Assembly: GCA_023404955.1 (NCBI GenBank)
Contig: JAEXZY010000158.1
Span: forward strand, 1 to 64,000
Source of the DNA: Actinomycetes bacterium
GTDB taxonomy: Bacteria; Actinomycetota; Actinomycetes; Mycobacteriales; Mycobacteriaceae
Direction of reading: 5' to 3'
Length of the DNA stretch: 64,000 nucleotides
Position 1 is the first letter of the stretch. The number at the start of each line of letters is the position of its first letter. A model generated the notes under the pieces. It was not told the origin of the DNA. It made no database searches and saw only the letters and a list, made by a program, of their open reading frames with translations. The position numbers were made by a program, and so were the translations under genes. This document shows, piece after piece, positions 42,567 through 50,304 of this stretch.

Positions 42567-43040
42567 ATGTCGCACGTATCGCACACCACAGAGAGCCGCC
42601 CGTCGGCCCAGGTCGACGTCCGTGGTCCGCGGTTCGTCGCGTGGGTCACCACCGCTGTGCTGGTCGCCACCTTGCTCGTGTCGACGGCCAGCACTGCGTA
42701 TGCCGCCGCGCTTCTCGCCGTCCAGGCGGTCGTGTTCGCGCTGGGGGCCACACTCGGTCCGCGCCGCCACCCCTACGGCCTTCTGTTCGCGGCGCTCGTC
42801 GCTCCCCGTCTGGGTCCCGTGACGGAGCGGGAGCCGGTGGCTCCGCTCAAGTTCGCCCAGTCGGTCGGCCTGGTCTTCGCGGTCGCCGGTGTCGCGGCCT
42901 TCCTCTCGGGGTCGCCGACGCTCGGGCTGGTGGCCACCGGTTTCGCGCTGGCGGCCGCATTTCTGAACGCAGCCTTCGGCATCTGCCTGGGCTGCCAGCT
43001 CTATCCGTTGTTCCTCCGCCTGAAACCCACTCACTCGTAG
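42567..43040 (+). CDS. DUF4395 membrane protein of sulfur operon
   Basis: 157 residues with about three to four membrane helices (VAWVTTAVLVATLLVSTAST, SVGLVFAVAGVAAFLSG, LVATGFALAAAFLNAAFGIC). The C-terminal GICLGCQLYPLFLRL is the DUF4395 mark and keeps a CxxC pair. ATG 42567 is 7 nt after AGGAG. Members often accompany thiosulfate sulfurtransferases; a sulfur-compound transport or redox role is inferred. Confidence 0.8.
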   Translation: MSHVSHTTESRPSAQVDVRGPRFVAWVTTAVLVATLLVSTASTAYAAALLAVQAVVFALGATLGPRRHPYGLLFAALVAPRLGPVTEREPVAPLKFAQSVGLVFAVAGVAAFLSGSPTLGLVATGFALAAAFLNAAFGICLGCQLYPLFLRLKPTHS

Positions 43041-43057
43041 TCGAAAGGATCTCCTCC

Positions 43058-43891
43058 ATGGCACGCTCCGACGTCCTGGTCACAGCAGACTGGGCCGAGA
43101 GCAATCTCGATGCGCCGAACACCGTTTTCGTCGAGGTCGACGAAGACACCAGCGCATACGACACCGGGCACATCCCCGGTGCGATCCGGCTCGACTGGAA
43201 GACCGATCTGCAGGATCCGGTCAAGCGCGACTTCGTCGACCAGCAGCAGTTCTCGAAGCTGCTGTCGGACAAGGGCATCGCCAACGACGACACGGTGGTG
43301 CTGTACGGCGGCAACAACAACTGGTTCGCCGCCTACGCCTACTGGTACTTCAAGCTGTACGGCCACGAGGACGTCAAGCTCCTCGACGGCGGCCGCAAGA
43401 AGTGGGAGCTCGACTCCCGGCCCCTGTCCAAGGACGCGGTGACGCGTCCTGAGACCAGCTACAGCGCCAAGGCGCCCGACAACAGCATCCGCGCGTTCCG
43501 GGACGAGGTCATCGCGGCGATCGGCGCGAAGAACCTGGTCGACGTGCGGTCCCCCGATGAGTTCTCGGGCAAGATCCTGGCCCCGGCGCACCTGCCGCAG
43601 GAGCAGAGCCAGCGTGCCGGTCACATCCCGTCGGCCATCAACGTGCCGTGGAGCAAGGCTGCCAACGAGGACGGCACCTTCAAGTCCGACGAGGACCTGG
43701 CCAAGCTCTACGCCGATGCCGGGCTGGACGGCGAGAAGGAGACCATCGCCTACTGCCGCATCGGGGAGCGCTCGTCGCACACCTGGTTCGTGCTGCAGGA
43801 ACTGTTGGGACACAAGAACGTCAAGAACTACGACGGCAGTTGGACGGAATACGGCTCCCTGGTGGGCGCCCCGATCGAGTTGGGAAGTTGA
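43058..43891 (+). CDS. cysA2: Thiosulfate sulfurtransferase (tandem rhodanese)
   Basis: 277 residues, exactly the length of mycobacterial CysA2. It has two rhodanese domains; the catalytic one carries C233 in AYCRIGERSSHTW. Other blocks are DTGHIPGAIRLDWKTDLQD and RAGHIPSAINVPWS. It moves sulfane sulfur from thiosulfate to acceptors such as thiolates or cyanide. By position it equals Rv0815c. It lies 17 bp after the DUF4395 gene and 1 bp before sseC. Confidence 0.93.
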   Translation: MARSDVLVTADWAESNLDAPNTVFVEVDEDTSAYDTGHIPGAIRLDWKTDLQDPVKRDFVDQQQFSKLLSDKGIANDDTVVLYGGNNNWFAAYAYWYFKLYGHEDVKLLDGGRKKWELDSRPLSKDAVTRPETSYSAKAPDNSIRAFRDEVIAAIGAKNLVDVRSPDEFSGKILAPAHLPQEQSQRAGHIPSAINVPWSKAANEDGTFKSDEDLAKLYADAGLDGEKETIAYCRIGERSSHTWFVLQELLGHKNVKNYDGSWTEYGSLVGAPIELGS

Positions 43892-43892
43892 T

Positions 43893-44195
43893 ATGTGCTC
43901 TGCACCGAAACAAGGACTGACGTTGCCCGCGAGCGTCGACCTGGAGAAGGAAACGGTCATCACCGGCCGTGTCGTTGACGGCTCGGGGCAGGCGGTCGGC
44001 GGGGCGTTCGTGCGCCTGCTCGACAGCTCCGACGAGTTCACCGCCGAGGTCGTCGCGTCGGCCACCGGTGACTTCCGGTTCTTCGCCGCGCCGGGGAACT
44101 GGACGCTGCGGGCGCTGTCGCCGGCCGGCAACGGCGATGCCAGTGTGGCGCCGTCGGGCGCGGGGATCCACGAGGTCGACGTCAAGGTCGCGTGA
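43893..44195 (+). CDS. sseC: SseC-type DUF1416 protein
   Basis: 100 residues (MCSAPKQGLTLPASVDLEKE). The sequence GRVVDGSGQAVGGAFVRLLD and GDFRFFAAPGNWTLRALSP predicts an all-beta, transthyretin/CarboxypepD-like fold, the DUF1416 family (Rv0814c by recall). It is always paired with CysA2 in mycobacteria; a sulfur-acceptor or helper role is inferred. Start is one base after the cysA2 stop. A strong terminator follows at 44283. Confidence 0.85.
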   Translation: MCSAPKQGLTLPASVDLEKETVITGRVVDGSGQAVGGAFVRLLDSSDEFTAEVVASATGDFRFFAAPGNWTLRALSPAGNGDASVAPSGAGIHEVDVKVA

Positions 44196-44282
44196 CGACG
44201 GCAGGAGTCGCGCCATCGGGTAGCGCGTGACGACGAAGGCGGCGTGGGGGCACCACCCCCTTGCGGGGGAGGACGAGCTGCC

Positions 44283-44316
44283 GAGGAGTCGCGCCATCGG
44301 GTCGGCGCGACTCCTC
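44283..44316 (+). terminator. Terminator of the sulfur operon
   Basis: GAGGAGTCGCGCC (44283-44295) pairs perfectly over 13 bp with GGCGCGACTCCTC (44304-44316), loop 8 nt. A partial copy of the left arm (AGGAGTCGCGCCATCGGG) lies at 44203-44220, so an alternative pairing is possible. Confidence 0.8.
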
Positions 44317-44427
44317 GCTCGCCGGCTTTGATCTTGCTGTGAAAATGCTGCGCGATTAGCTGTCGTCGGCGACGATAGGTGCACTGCCCGCGCACCCGCG
44401 TAGGCCACCACCTCCGAGGACCCGACG

Positions 44428-44748
44428 ATGAAGATCACCTTCGCCTTTGCTGCGGCCGCGGCGTTCGCCACGGTCGGTTTGATGAGCGCGCCCGCCGCCC
44501 TCGCGGATCCCGAGGGCGACTTCCTGACGGTGATCGGCAAGGGTGGCATCACCTGGCCGTCGGACAAGACCCAGCAGGTGCTCGACACCGGCCGCGCGGT
44601 CTGCCAGGACTGGGAGAACGGCGCCTCCTTCGAGCAGGAAGTGGCCGATCTGACCAGTGTCACCGACTGGTCGGACTACCAGGCCGGGTACTTCGTCGGC
44701 GCGGCCACCGGGGCCTTCTGCCCTGAGTACGAGAGCAAGGTCAGCTGA
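44428..44748 (+). CDS. DUF732 small secreted protein
   Basis: 106 residues with a Sec signal peptide (ITFAFAAAAAFATVGLMSAP, cleaved near ALA-DP). The mature part FLTVIGKGGITWPSDKTQQV with Cys at AVCQDW and AFCPEY fits the DUF732 helical fold with one disulfide. These mycobacterial secreted proteins have no settled function. Its own promoter must lie in the 44317-44427 gap after the terminator. Confidence 0.82.
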   Translation: MKITFAFAAAAAFATVGLMSAPAALADPEGDFLTVIGKGGITWPSDKTQQVLDTGRAVCQDWENGASFEQEVADLTSVTDWSDYQAGYFVGAATGAFCPEYESKVS

Positions 44749-44773
44749 CCTCAACCCCACGATGAGCGGGGGC

Positions 44774-44779
44774 TAGACT
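44774..44779 (+). promoter_or_regulatory. -10 box (TAGACT) of the microprotein-nitrobindin unit
   Basis: TAGACT is 7 nt before GTG 44787, consistent with leaderless initiation of the 32-aa microprotein. Confidence 0.5.
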
Positions 44780-44786
44780 CTCCCTC

Positions 44787-44885
44787 GTGGTGCTGTTCTA
44801 CGAACTTCTGCTCGTCGCGGCCGTCGTGGTGATCACGTGGTTCGCGCTGTACGCGCTGTACCGGCTGATCACCGACGAGTCGTGA
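44787..44885 (+). CDS. 32-aa single-pass membrane microprotein
   Basis: The peptide runs VLFYELLLVAAVVVITWFAL then YALYRLITDES: one membrane helix with a short C-terminal cytoplasmic tail. Codons are G/C-ending. Its TGA overlaps the GTG of the nitrobindin gene in GTGA, so translation of the two is coupled. A leaderless -10 box supports the start. Function is unknown; it may anchor or regulate the downstream haem-binding protein. Confidence 0.7.
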   Translation: MVLFYELLLVAAVVVITWFALYALYRLITDES

Positions 44886-45511
44886 CCTCTGGCGACGAGG
44901 CGGTCGCCGCTGCTGCCGAACGCGCCCGGCAGACCGCTGCGCGCAACATCCCGGTCTTCGGAGACCTCCCGCTGCCTGCTGACACGGCCAATCTTCGCGA
45001 AGGCGCCGACCTCGACGATCGCCTGCTGGCCCTTCTTCCCCTGGTCGGGGTGTGGCGAGGCGAGGGTGAAGGCCGCGGTGCCCACGGCGATTACCGGTTC
45101 GGTCAGCAGATCGTGGTCTCCCACGACGGCGCCGACTACCTGAATTGGGAAGCCCGCTCCTGGCGGTTGACCGACGACGGCGATTACGACGGCCAGACGT
45201 TGCGGGAGACGGGTTTCTGGCGCTTCGTCAACGATCCGGGCGATCCGGGTGAATCGCAGGCCATCGAGTTGCTGCTGGCACATTCGGCGGGCTATGTGGA
45301 GTTGTTCTACGGTCGGCCGCTCAACCAGTCGTCCTGGGAGTTGGTCACCGACGCACTGGCGCGCAGCAAGTCCGGCATCCTCGTCGGCGGCGCGAAGCGG
45401 CTTTACGGGATCGTCGACGGCGGGGATCTCGCCTATGTCGAAGAGCGTGTCGATGCCGACGGCGGTCTGGTCCCGCATCTGTCCGCCCGCCTGGCCCGGT
45501 TCGTCGGTTAG
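44882..45511 (+). CDS. Nitrobindin/FABP-like haem-binding beta-barrel
   Basis: 209 residues from GTG 44882. The nitrobindin barrel starts LLPLVGVWRGEGEGRGAHGD, includes TLRETGFWRFVN and ends AYVEERVDADGGLVPHLSAR. The His in the last strand is the expected haem-iron ligand. Such proteins bind ferric haem and isomerise peroxynitrite. By recall the homologue is Rv0813c. The GTGA overlap ties it to the upstream microprotein. Confidence 0.85.
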   Translation: MTSGDEAVAAAAERARQTAARNIPVFGDLPLPADTANLREGADLDDRLLALLPLVGVWRGEGEGRGAHGDYRFGQQIVVSHDGADYLNWEARSWRLTDDGDYDGQTLRETGFWRFVNDPGDPGESQAIELLLAHSAGYVELFYGRPLNQSSWELVTDALARSKSGILVGGAKRLYGIVDGGDLAYVEERVDADGGLVPHLSARLARFVG

Positions 45512-45798
45512 TGCGGCGCGCAACGGCCGTGGCGATCTGCGCGGCGAGCATGGTGATGTCGTACTCCACGGCATGTTCCTCTCCCGCCCAGCAGGCACCG
45601 GCACCCTCCCCGACGAGCACGGTCTCCCCCAGTGTCGGGCACGGGTCGCTCGCTTACTGCCTGAGTCAGCACGGGATGCCGAGCGCACCGGGGCCGATGA
45701 CCGGCCCGCCCGCCGGCGTCGATCCGGCGGCGTGGGAGGCGGCGATGCGGGAGTGCTCGTCGTTGGCGCCCGGCCCGGACGCGCCGACGAAGCCCTAG
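45511..45798 (+). CDS. Small putative lipoprotein
   Basis: 95 residues; GTG 45511 shares one base with the nitrobindin TAG. The signal region (ATAVAICAASMVMSYSTACSS) ends in a lipobox-like STAC with Cys22. A Pro/Ser/Thr-rich linker follows, then YCLSQHGMPSAP and MRECSSLAPGPD, whose two Cys may form a disulfide. No family recognised. It is probably the last gene of the microprotein-nitrobindin unit. Confidence 0.6.
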   Translation: MRRATAVAICAASMVMSYSTACSSPAQQAPAPSPTSTVSPSVGHGSLAYCLSQHGMPSAPGPMTGPPAGVDPAAWEAAMRECSSLAPGPDAPTKP

Positions 45799-45820
45799 AA
45801 CCGGTCCCGGAAACGGAGCA

Positions 45821-45869
45821 GCCCCCGAGCCGTGATCCTCGGTCGGACTCAACCAAGGGGCTCGGGGGC
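45821..45869. terminator. Terminator hairpin
   Basis: GCCCCCGAGCC (45821-45831) pairs perfectly over 11 bp with GGCTCGGGGGC (45859-45869), loop 27 nt. It follows the lipoprotein stop by 22 bp on the plus strand and ends the candidate minus-strand RNA. Confidence 0.65.
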
Positions 45870-45995
45870 CGGGTGGCTGCGGGGAATTCGCCAGCGCGCG
45901 CAGTAGGCGTCAAGCGCTCCCCGGCGCTGCTAGCTCGCAGCCACCTCACATGTCCATAAGTCATTCAATTTGTCGGACCACCTCCTTCCCTGTGT
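45821..45995 (-). ncRNA. Candidate structured small RNA (possibly with a leader ORF)
   Basis: A minus-strand promoter predicts a start near 45995 and the hairpin at 45821-45869 an end, giving a 175-nt RNA. It contains an almost perfect anti-16S sequence GGAAGGAGGTGG (45989-45978), an ATG at 45964 opening a frame MTYGHVRWLRASSAGERLTP, and a three-codon frame ATG-GAC-ATG-TGA at 45957. A 10-bp long-range stem joins 45936-45945 to 45872-45881, with an inner 6-bp stem 45924-45929/45892-45897. The first frame stays open through the terminator and antisense to genes, so a full protein is doubtful. Confidence 0.5.
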
Positions 45996-46002
45996 ACAGG
46001 CG

Positions 46003-46031
46003 AAGGTACCCGCGCTCCGGCTGGGCGACAA
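46003..46031 (-). promoter_or_regulatory. SigA-type promoter of the candidate small RNA
   Basis: On the minus strand TTGTCG (46031-46026) and TACCTT (46008-46003) are separated by exactly 17 nt, the best-spaced promoter seen in the window. It starts 14 bp after the pabC stop, so the RNA is independent of pabC. Confidence 0.55.
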
Positions 46032-46044
46032 GGGAATTAATCTC

Positions 46045-46923
46045 TCAGCGATCACTGAGGATGGCGGCGTCGACCAGCCCGGCGACCTCCGCGGCGATCG
46101 GCGCGGGGGCCAGCGGAACTCCGTCGAGGGTGTGCACGCGCGCGGCCAGCGTGATGCTCGACACCAGCCAGACCCCCTGTGCGGTCAGAAGATCGGCGGG
46201 TGTCAGCGCTTGGTAGTCGCAGTCATAGCCGGCGGTGCGTGCCACCTCGAACAGCGCCCGCTGCGTCGTGCCGCGCAGGATCGGATACCAGGGCGGGGGC
46301 GTCAGCAGGCACGGTCGGCCGTCGTCGGACGTCGTGGCGATGACGACGGTCGAGCGGGGACCTTCGAGGATGTGGCCGTCGGTGCTGACGAAGACGACGT
46401 CGCCGGCGCCGTGCCGCTCGGCGTGCCGCAGCGCGGCCATGTTGACGGCGTAGGACAGCGTCTTGGCGCCGGCCACCAGCCACGGCAGGTTCTCGTCGGC
46501 GTTCGAGGCGAGGCCACGGTCGAGTGTCAGCGCGGCGACGCCGACGCGGCGGGCCTCGGCGACGCGGGGCGCGAGCGGGCCGACGGTCGCGTAGGCGGTG
46601 CCGGTCGGGTCGCTCTCCCGGCCGCGGCTGTACACCAGACGCAGCACGCCCTCGTCGCCCCCGTCGGCCAACCATGTCGCGACGGCCTGGTCGATCGCGG
46701 ACCGCCACGCGGGCAGGTCGGGCGCGGGCAGGTCCATCAGCTGCGCCGAATGCGTCAGCCGTGCCAAGTGCGCCTCGAGCAGGCAGGGCCTGCCCTCGCG
46801 GATCAGCAGCGTCTCGAAGATCCCGTCGCCGCGCACGGCGGCGAGGTCGTCGGCGTGAAGCAGCGGCGCAGCCGGATCGCAGACGCCGCCGCCGAGAGAG
46901 ACCACCACGCTGAGTCCGGCCAT
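46045..46923 (-). CDS. pabC: Aminodeoxychorismate lyase (class IV aminotransferase fold)
   Basis: 292 residues. The PLP lysine is in LVAGAKTLSYAVNM; the phosphate-binding RGTTQRAL and HADDLAAVRGDGIFETLLI are fold-type IV marks. It releases pyruvate from 4-amino-4-deoxychorismate to give p-aminobenzoate for folate. Branched-chain or D-amino-acid transaminases are close alternatives, but the position equals Rv0812. Divergent from ygfZ with 51 bp between starts. Confidence 0.82.
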   Translation of the reverse strand: MAGLSVVVSLGGGVCDPAAPLLHADDLAAVRGDGIFETLLIREGRPCLLEAHLARLTHSAQLMDLPAPDLPAWRSAIDQAVATWLADGGDEGVLRLVYSRGRESDPTGTAYATVGPLAPRVAEARRVGVAALTLDRGLASNADENLPWLVAGAKTLSYAVNMAALRHAERHGAGDVVFVSTDGHILEGPRSTVVIATTSDDGRPCLLTPPPWYPILRGTTQRALFEVARTAGYDCDYQALTPADLLTAQGVWLVSSITLAARVHTLDGVPLAPAPIAAEVAGLVDAAILSDR

Positions 46924-46962
46924 GGGGCATCAGCGTAGCCGCGCCCGCACTCGGCCGGCTCG

Positions 46963-46968
46963 TAGCAT
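46963..46968 (+). promoter_or_regulatory. -10 box (TAGCAT) for ygfZ
   Basis: TAGCAT is exactly 6 nt before ATG 46975: leaderless architecture. Confidence 0.5.
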
Positions 46969-46974
46969 TGAGCC

Positions 46975-48060
46975 ATGTCTGTGCACACCTCCGCGGTCCC
47001 CGCTCCCGAGAACGGACCCGACTCCGGCGCGGTCTGGCATTACGGCGATCCGCTGGGCGAGCAGCGGGCGGCCAGCCAGGGTGCGATCGTGGTCGATCGT
47101 TCACATCGCGCGGTGCTGGCGCTCACCGGCGCGGAGCGAAAGAGTTGGCTGCACACCATTTCCAGCCAGCACGTCAGCGATCTGCCGGACGGCGCGGTGA
47201 CGCAGAACCTGAGCCTCGACGGGCAGGGCCGCGTCGAAGATCACTGGCTGCAGACGCAACTCGACGGCGTCACGATCCTCGACACCGAACCCTGGCGGGG
47301 CGAGCCGCTGCTGGCCTTCCTGCGCAGGATGGTGTTCTGGGCCGACGTCGTGGTGGAGCCGGCGGATCTGGCGGTTCTGTCGCTCGTGGGTCCCGCGGTG
47401 TCCGAGGCGGCCGTGCTGGAGGCACTGGGGGTTCCGGCGCTGCCGGTCACCGGCACGGCGATCACCCTGCCCGACGGCGGTTTTGTGCGCGCGCTGCCGG
47501 GGACCGTCGACGAGATCGACCTCGTCGTGCCCCGTGAGCAGGCGGCCTCGTTCCTGCAGCGGCTGGAGGTGGCCGGGGTGCGCCGCGCCGGGGTGTGGGC
47601 GTACGAGGCGCATCGGGTGGCGGCGCGGCGGCCGCGCCTGGGTGTCGACACCGATGAGCGCACGATTCCGCACGAGGTGGGCTGGATCGGCTCGGCGGTG
47701 CACTTGGACAAGGGCTGCTACCGCGGTCAGGAGACCGTCGCGCGGGTGCACAATCTCGGGAAGCCACCGCGCATGCTGGTGCTTCTGCACCTCGACGGCG
47801 CCACCGATCGGCCGGCCACCGGCGACCCGGTGTTGGCCGGGGGTCGCGCCGTCGGCCGGGTGGGCACCGTCGTGGAGCACGTGGACGAAGGACCGATCGC
47901 CCTGGCGCTGCTCAAGCGCGGCCTTCCGGCGGACACCGAGCTGGTGACCGGCGGCGAGGTGGCGGTGGCGGCGGCCATCGATCCCGACTCCCTGCCGGCC
48001 GCCGACGTGGCGGGAGCAGGCCGGTTGGCGGTCGACAGGCTGCGCGGCGCGGCGCGGTGA
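46975..48060 (+). CDS. ygfZ: YgfZ/GcvT-domain folate-binding protein
   Basis: 361 residues. The signature KGCYRGQETVARVHNLGKPP (from K-G-C-Y) is the YgfZ motif with its conserved Cys. LALTGAERKSWLHTISSQHV and GRVEDHWL at the N-terminus match the GcvT-like barrel. YgfZ proteins bind tetrahydrofolate and support Fe-S cluster enzymes such as MiaB. Neighbouring pabC makes the folate precursor p-aminobenzoate. By position it equals Rv0811c. Confidence 0.88.
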   Translation: MSVHTSAVPAPENGPDSGAVWHYGDPLGEQRAASQGAIVVDRSHRAVLALTGAERKSWLHTISSQHVSDLPDGAVTQNLSLDGQGRVEDHWLQTQLDGVTILDTEPWRGEPLLAFLRRMVFWADVVVEPADLAVLSLVGPAVSEAAVLEALGVPALPVTGTAITLPDGGFVRALPGTVDEIDLVVPREQAASFLQRLEVAGVRRAGVWAYEAHRVAARRPRLGVDTDERTIPHEVGWIGSAVHLDKGCYRGQETVARVHNLGKPPRMLVLLHLDGATDRPATGDPVLAGGRAVGRVGTVVEHVDEGPIALALLKRGLPADTELVTGGEVAVAAAIDPDSLPAADVAGAGRLAVDRLRGAAR

Positions 48061-48104
48061 CCCGGGCAAAACGGGGCCTGCCAGCGCCGCGGCGTTCGGC
48101 ACGG

Positions 48105-48190
48105 TAAAGTGTCGGCAGGACAATAGACACACTCAGATCGGAGCCGCCTAGCAATTAGGCCGCTCCGTTATTGCGCGAGGGGGTTCCCCC
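48105..48190 (+). promoter_or_regulatory. Leader of DUF3073 gene with two hairpins
   Basis: TAAAGT (48105-48110) is a -10 candidate. An 11-bp stem with one mismatch lies at 48140-48150/48156-48166 (loop GCAAT). Just before the ATG, GGGG (48180-48183) faces CCCCC (48186-48190), so the G-rich ribosome site could be masked. This is an unusually structured leader of about 75 nt. Confidence 0.45.
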
Positions 48191-48376
48191 ATGGGCCGCG
48201 GCCGGGCAAAGGCAAAGCAGACCAAGGTTGCTCGTGAGCTCAAGTACAGCTCACCGCAGACCGATTTCGAGCGGCTCCAGCGCGAGCTGGCCGGTGGAGA
48301 CGATGACCGCCTCGGCGGTGACGTGCCATCGGATGATCGCTGGGCGGACGAGGACGAGTGGCGGCCTAGCCGCTGA
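48191..48376 (+). CDS. DUF3073 small protein
   Basis: 61 residues: GRGRAKAKQTKVARELKYSS then an acidic tail GGDDDRLGGDVPSDDRWADE. The basic N-terminal, acidic C-terminal layout is the DUF3073 family found across actinobacteria (Rv0810c, 60 aa by recall). Function unknown; the basic segment could touch RNA or DNA. It converges on purM, 18 bp apart. Confidence 0.85.
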   Translation: MGRGRAKAKQTKVARELKYSSPQTDFERLQRELAGGDDDRLGGDVPSDDRWADEDEWRPSR

Positions 48377-48394
48377 CCCGTCCGGCGTCCCCGG

Positions 48395-49468
48395 TCAGAA
48401 TCGGGGATGTTGGCCCACGAGCACAGCTCGTGACGCGTCCTTGCTGCCCTTCTCGATGGTTCCGAGGGTCCAGCAGCTCAGGTGACGAGCAGTCAGGACG
48501 GCCAGCGCGCGGTCGGTGTCCTCCGGCGCGACGACGGCCACCATCCCGACGCCCATGTTGAACGTCTTCTCCATTTCGGCGCGTTCGATGCGGCCGCGCT
48601 GGGCGATCATGCCGAACACCGGTGCCGGCGTCCACGTGCCACGGTCCAGATGGGCGACCAGGCCCGGCGGGATGACCCGTTCCAGATTGCCGGCCAGTCC
48701 GCCGCCGGTGACGTGGCAGAACGTGCGCACCTGCGTTTCCGCGGCCAGCGCCAGGCAGTCTTTGGCGTAGATGCGGGTCGGCTCGAGAAGTTCTTCACCG
48801 AGGGTGCGCCCGAATTCTTCGACGTGGCCGGCCAGGTTCATGTGGTCGATCTCGAGCAGGACGTGCCTGGCCAGGGAGTAGCCGTTGGAGTGCAGGCCGG
48901 TCGAGGCCATCGCGATGACCACATCGCCGGGGCGGACGCGGTCGGGGCCCAGCACGTCGTCGGCCTCGACCACACCGATGCCGGTCGCGGAGATGTCGTA
49001 GTGGTCGGGCGCCATCAGCCCGGGGTGCTCGGCGGTCTCGCCGCCCAACAGGGCACACCCAGCCGCCACGCAGCCCTCGGCGATGCCGGCCACGAGTTCG
49101 GCGACGCGTTCGGGGACCGTGCGCCCCACCGCGATGTAATCCTGCAGGAACAGCGGTTCCGCACCGCACACCACCAGGTCGTCGACCACCATCGCAACGA
49201 GGTCGATGCCGACGGTGTCGTGTTTGTCCATCGCCTGGGCCACGGCGAGCTTGGTGCCCACACCGTCGGTCGAGGATGCCAGCAGCGGTTCGCGGTAGCC
49301 GCCCCGGAGGGCGAATAAGCCGGCGAACCCGCCGAGGCCGCCCAGGACCTCGGGCCGGGTGGCCTTTTTGGCGAGGGGTTTGAACAGCTCGACGGCGCGG
49401 TCGCCTGCTTCGATGTCGACCCCTGCCGACGCGTAGGAAATGCCGTGTTGTTCGGCGCGATCGGTCAT
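48395..49468 (-). CDS. purM: Phosphoribosylformylglycinamidine cyclo-ligase (AIR synthetase)
   Basis: 357 residues from ATG 49468. Blocks STDGVGTKLAVAQAMDKHDT, VDDLVVCGAEPLFLQDYIA and FCHVTGGGLAGNLERVIP are PurM hallmarks. It closes the imidazole ring of AIR with ATP, step 5 of purine synthesis. The upstream frame to 49555 has no homology. In M. tuberculosis it is adjacent to purF; here two genes intervene. Confidence 0.95.
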   Translation of the reverse strand: MTDRAEQHGISYASAGVDIEAGDRAVELFKPLAKKATRPEVLGGLGGFAGLFALRGGYREPLLASSTDGVGTKLAVAQAMDKHDTVGIDLVAMVVDDLVVCGAEPLFLQDYIAVGRTVPERVAELVAGIAEGCVAAGCALLGGETAEHPGLMAPDHYDISATGIGVVEADDVLGPDRVRPGDVVIAMASTGLHSNGYSLARHVLLEIDHMNLAGHVEEFGRTLGEELLEPTRIYAKDCLALAAETQVRTFCHVTGGGLAGNLERVIPPGLVAHLDRGTWTPAPVFGMIAQRGRIERAEMEKTFNMGVGMVAVVAPEDTDRALAVLTARHLSCWTLGTIEKGSKDASRAVLVGQHPRF

Positions 49469-49508
49469 CGGCCATAAGGCTACCGCTCGGGGCCGCCAGC
49501 CAGTACAG

Positions 49509-50126
49509 CTAGCCGACGTAGTGGTCCAGCCACTGACCCAGTGGCACCCCGGCACGCAGCGTCGTGACCACGCGATCCTTGGCCTTGCGGGTGCCCAGCC
49601 ATGCGCCGACCGGCCAGCTCTTCATCATCGCGATGCCCTTGTGTCGCAGCAGCTCGATGCGCGGGTGGTCGGTGGAGTAGCCCCGTGGCGCGGTCTTGAG
49701 CACATCGTGCGCCGTGACCTGGTAGCCAGCTTTGCGCAGGTCAGCGACAATGCCGGCAAGTTCGACGCCGGAGGCCCGATCGTCGACGGCGGTCCGGAAG
49801 CGCTGCAGGGCCGCCGGGTCCGGCATGTACAGCCCGCTGCCCGCAGAGAGCCCCTCGGCGGAGAAGGACACGTAGCCGGCGCCGATGCGGGCGGCGCAGG
49901 TGGTCTTGTACGGGCTCTTGTCTGCACTGAATCGCACATCGCGGTTAGGCCGGAACATCGTGCCCGGCCCGAATTCGTCGGCGAGTTCGGCGAGCAGGTC
50001 CTCCATCGGAGCCTTCACGTGGCGCTCGTAGGTATCGCGGTGGTCCTGCCAATACACCTTGGAGTTGTCGGCCTCCAGGCCCTCGTAGAACTCCACCGCC
50101 TCGATGGGCCACCCGCGAAACGCCAT
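49509..50126 (-). CDS. DUF2461 (TIGR02453) family protein
   Basis: 205 residues from ATG 50126. MAFRGWPIEAVEFYEGLEAD, then FGPGTMFRPNRDVRFSADKS and PYKTTCAARIG are typical of DUF2461, an uncharacterised alpha/beta family. There is no signal or membrane segment. The open frame upstream to 50435 is antisense to the divergent gene and rejected. Confidence 0.82.
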   Translation of the reverse strand: MAFRGWPIEAVEFYEGLEADNSKVYWQDHRDTYERHVKAPMEDLLAELADEFGPGTMFRPNRDVRFSADKSPYKTTCAARIGAGYVSFSAEGLSAGSGLYMPDPAALQRFRTAVDDRASGVELAGIVADLRKAGYQVTAHDVLKTAPRGYSTDHPRIELLRHKGIAMMKSWPVGAWLGTRKAKDRVVTTLRAGVPLGQWLDHYVG

Positions 50127-50304
50127 GGCGCCATTGTGGCGCGTGCGGTGCTGCGCGCCCATGGGACGGAGGCCGCGCTCGTGGTCGACGCCCCAGATCC
50201 GGGCTGCCCGTTGCCTGCGCCTGCTTAAGCCCCCCGTTTGCGGGCAATCTAGTTCGGCATCGGCACCGAAGACTTTTCGGGTGTCGGCGACGAACGGAGT
50301 GCAG

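Noticed and set aside
44196..44282. GGGGG/CCCCC element after sseC as a second terminator
   Set aside because: The stem is short and off-centre compared with the perfect 13-bp hairpin at 44283-44316.
44798..45964. 388-codon minus-strand frame starting in the candidate small RNA
   Set aside because: Most of it is antisense to nitrobindin and the lipoprotein and runs through a terminator hairpin; only its first 30 or so codons could be meaningful, as a leader.
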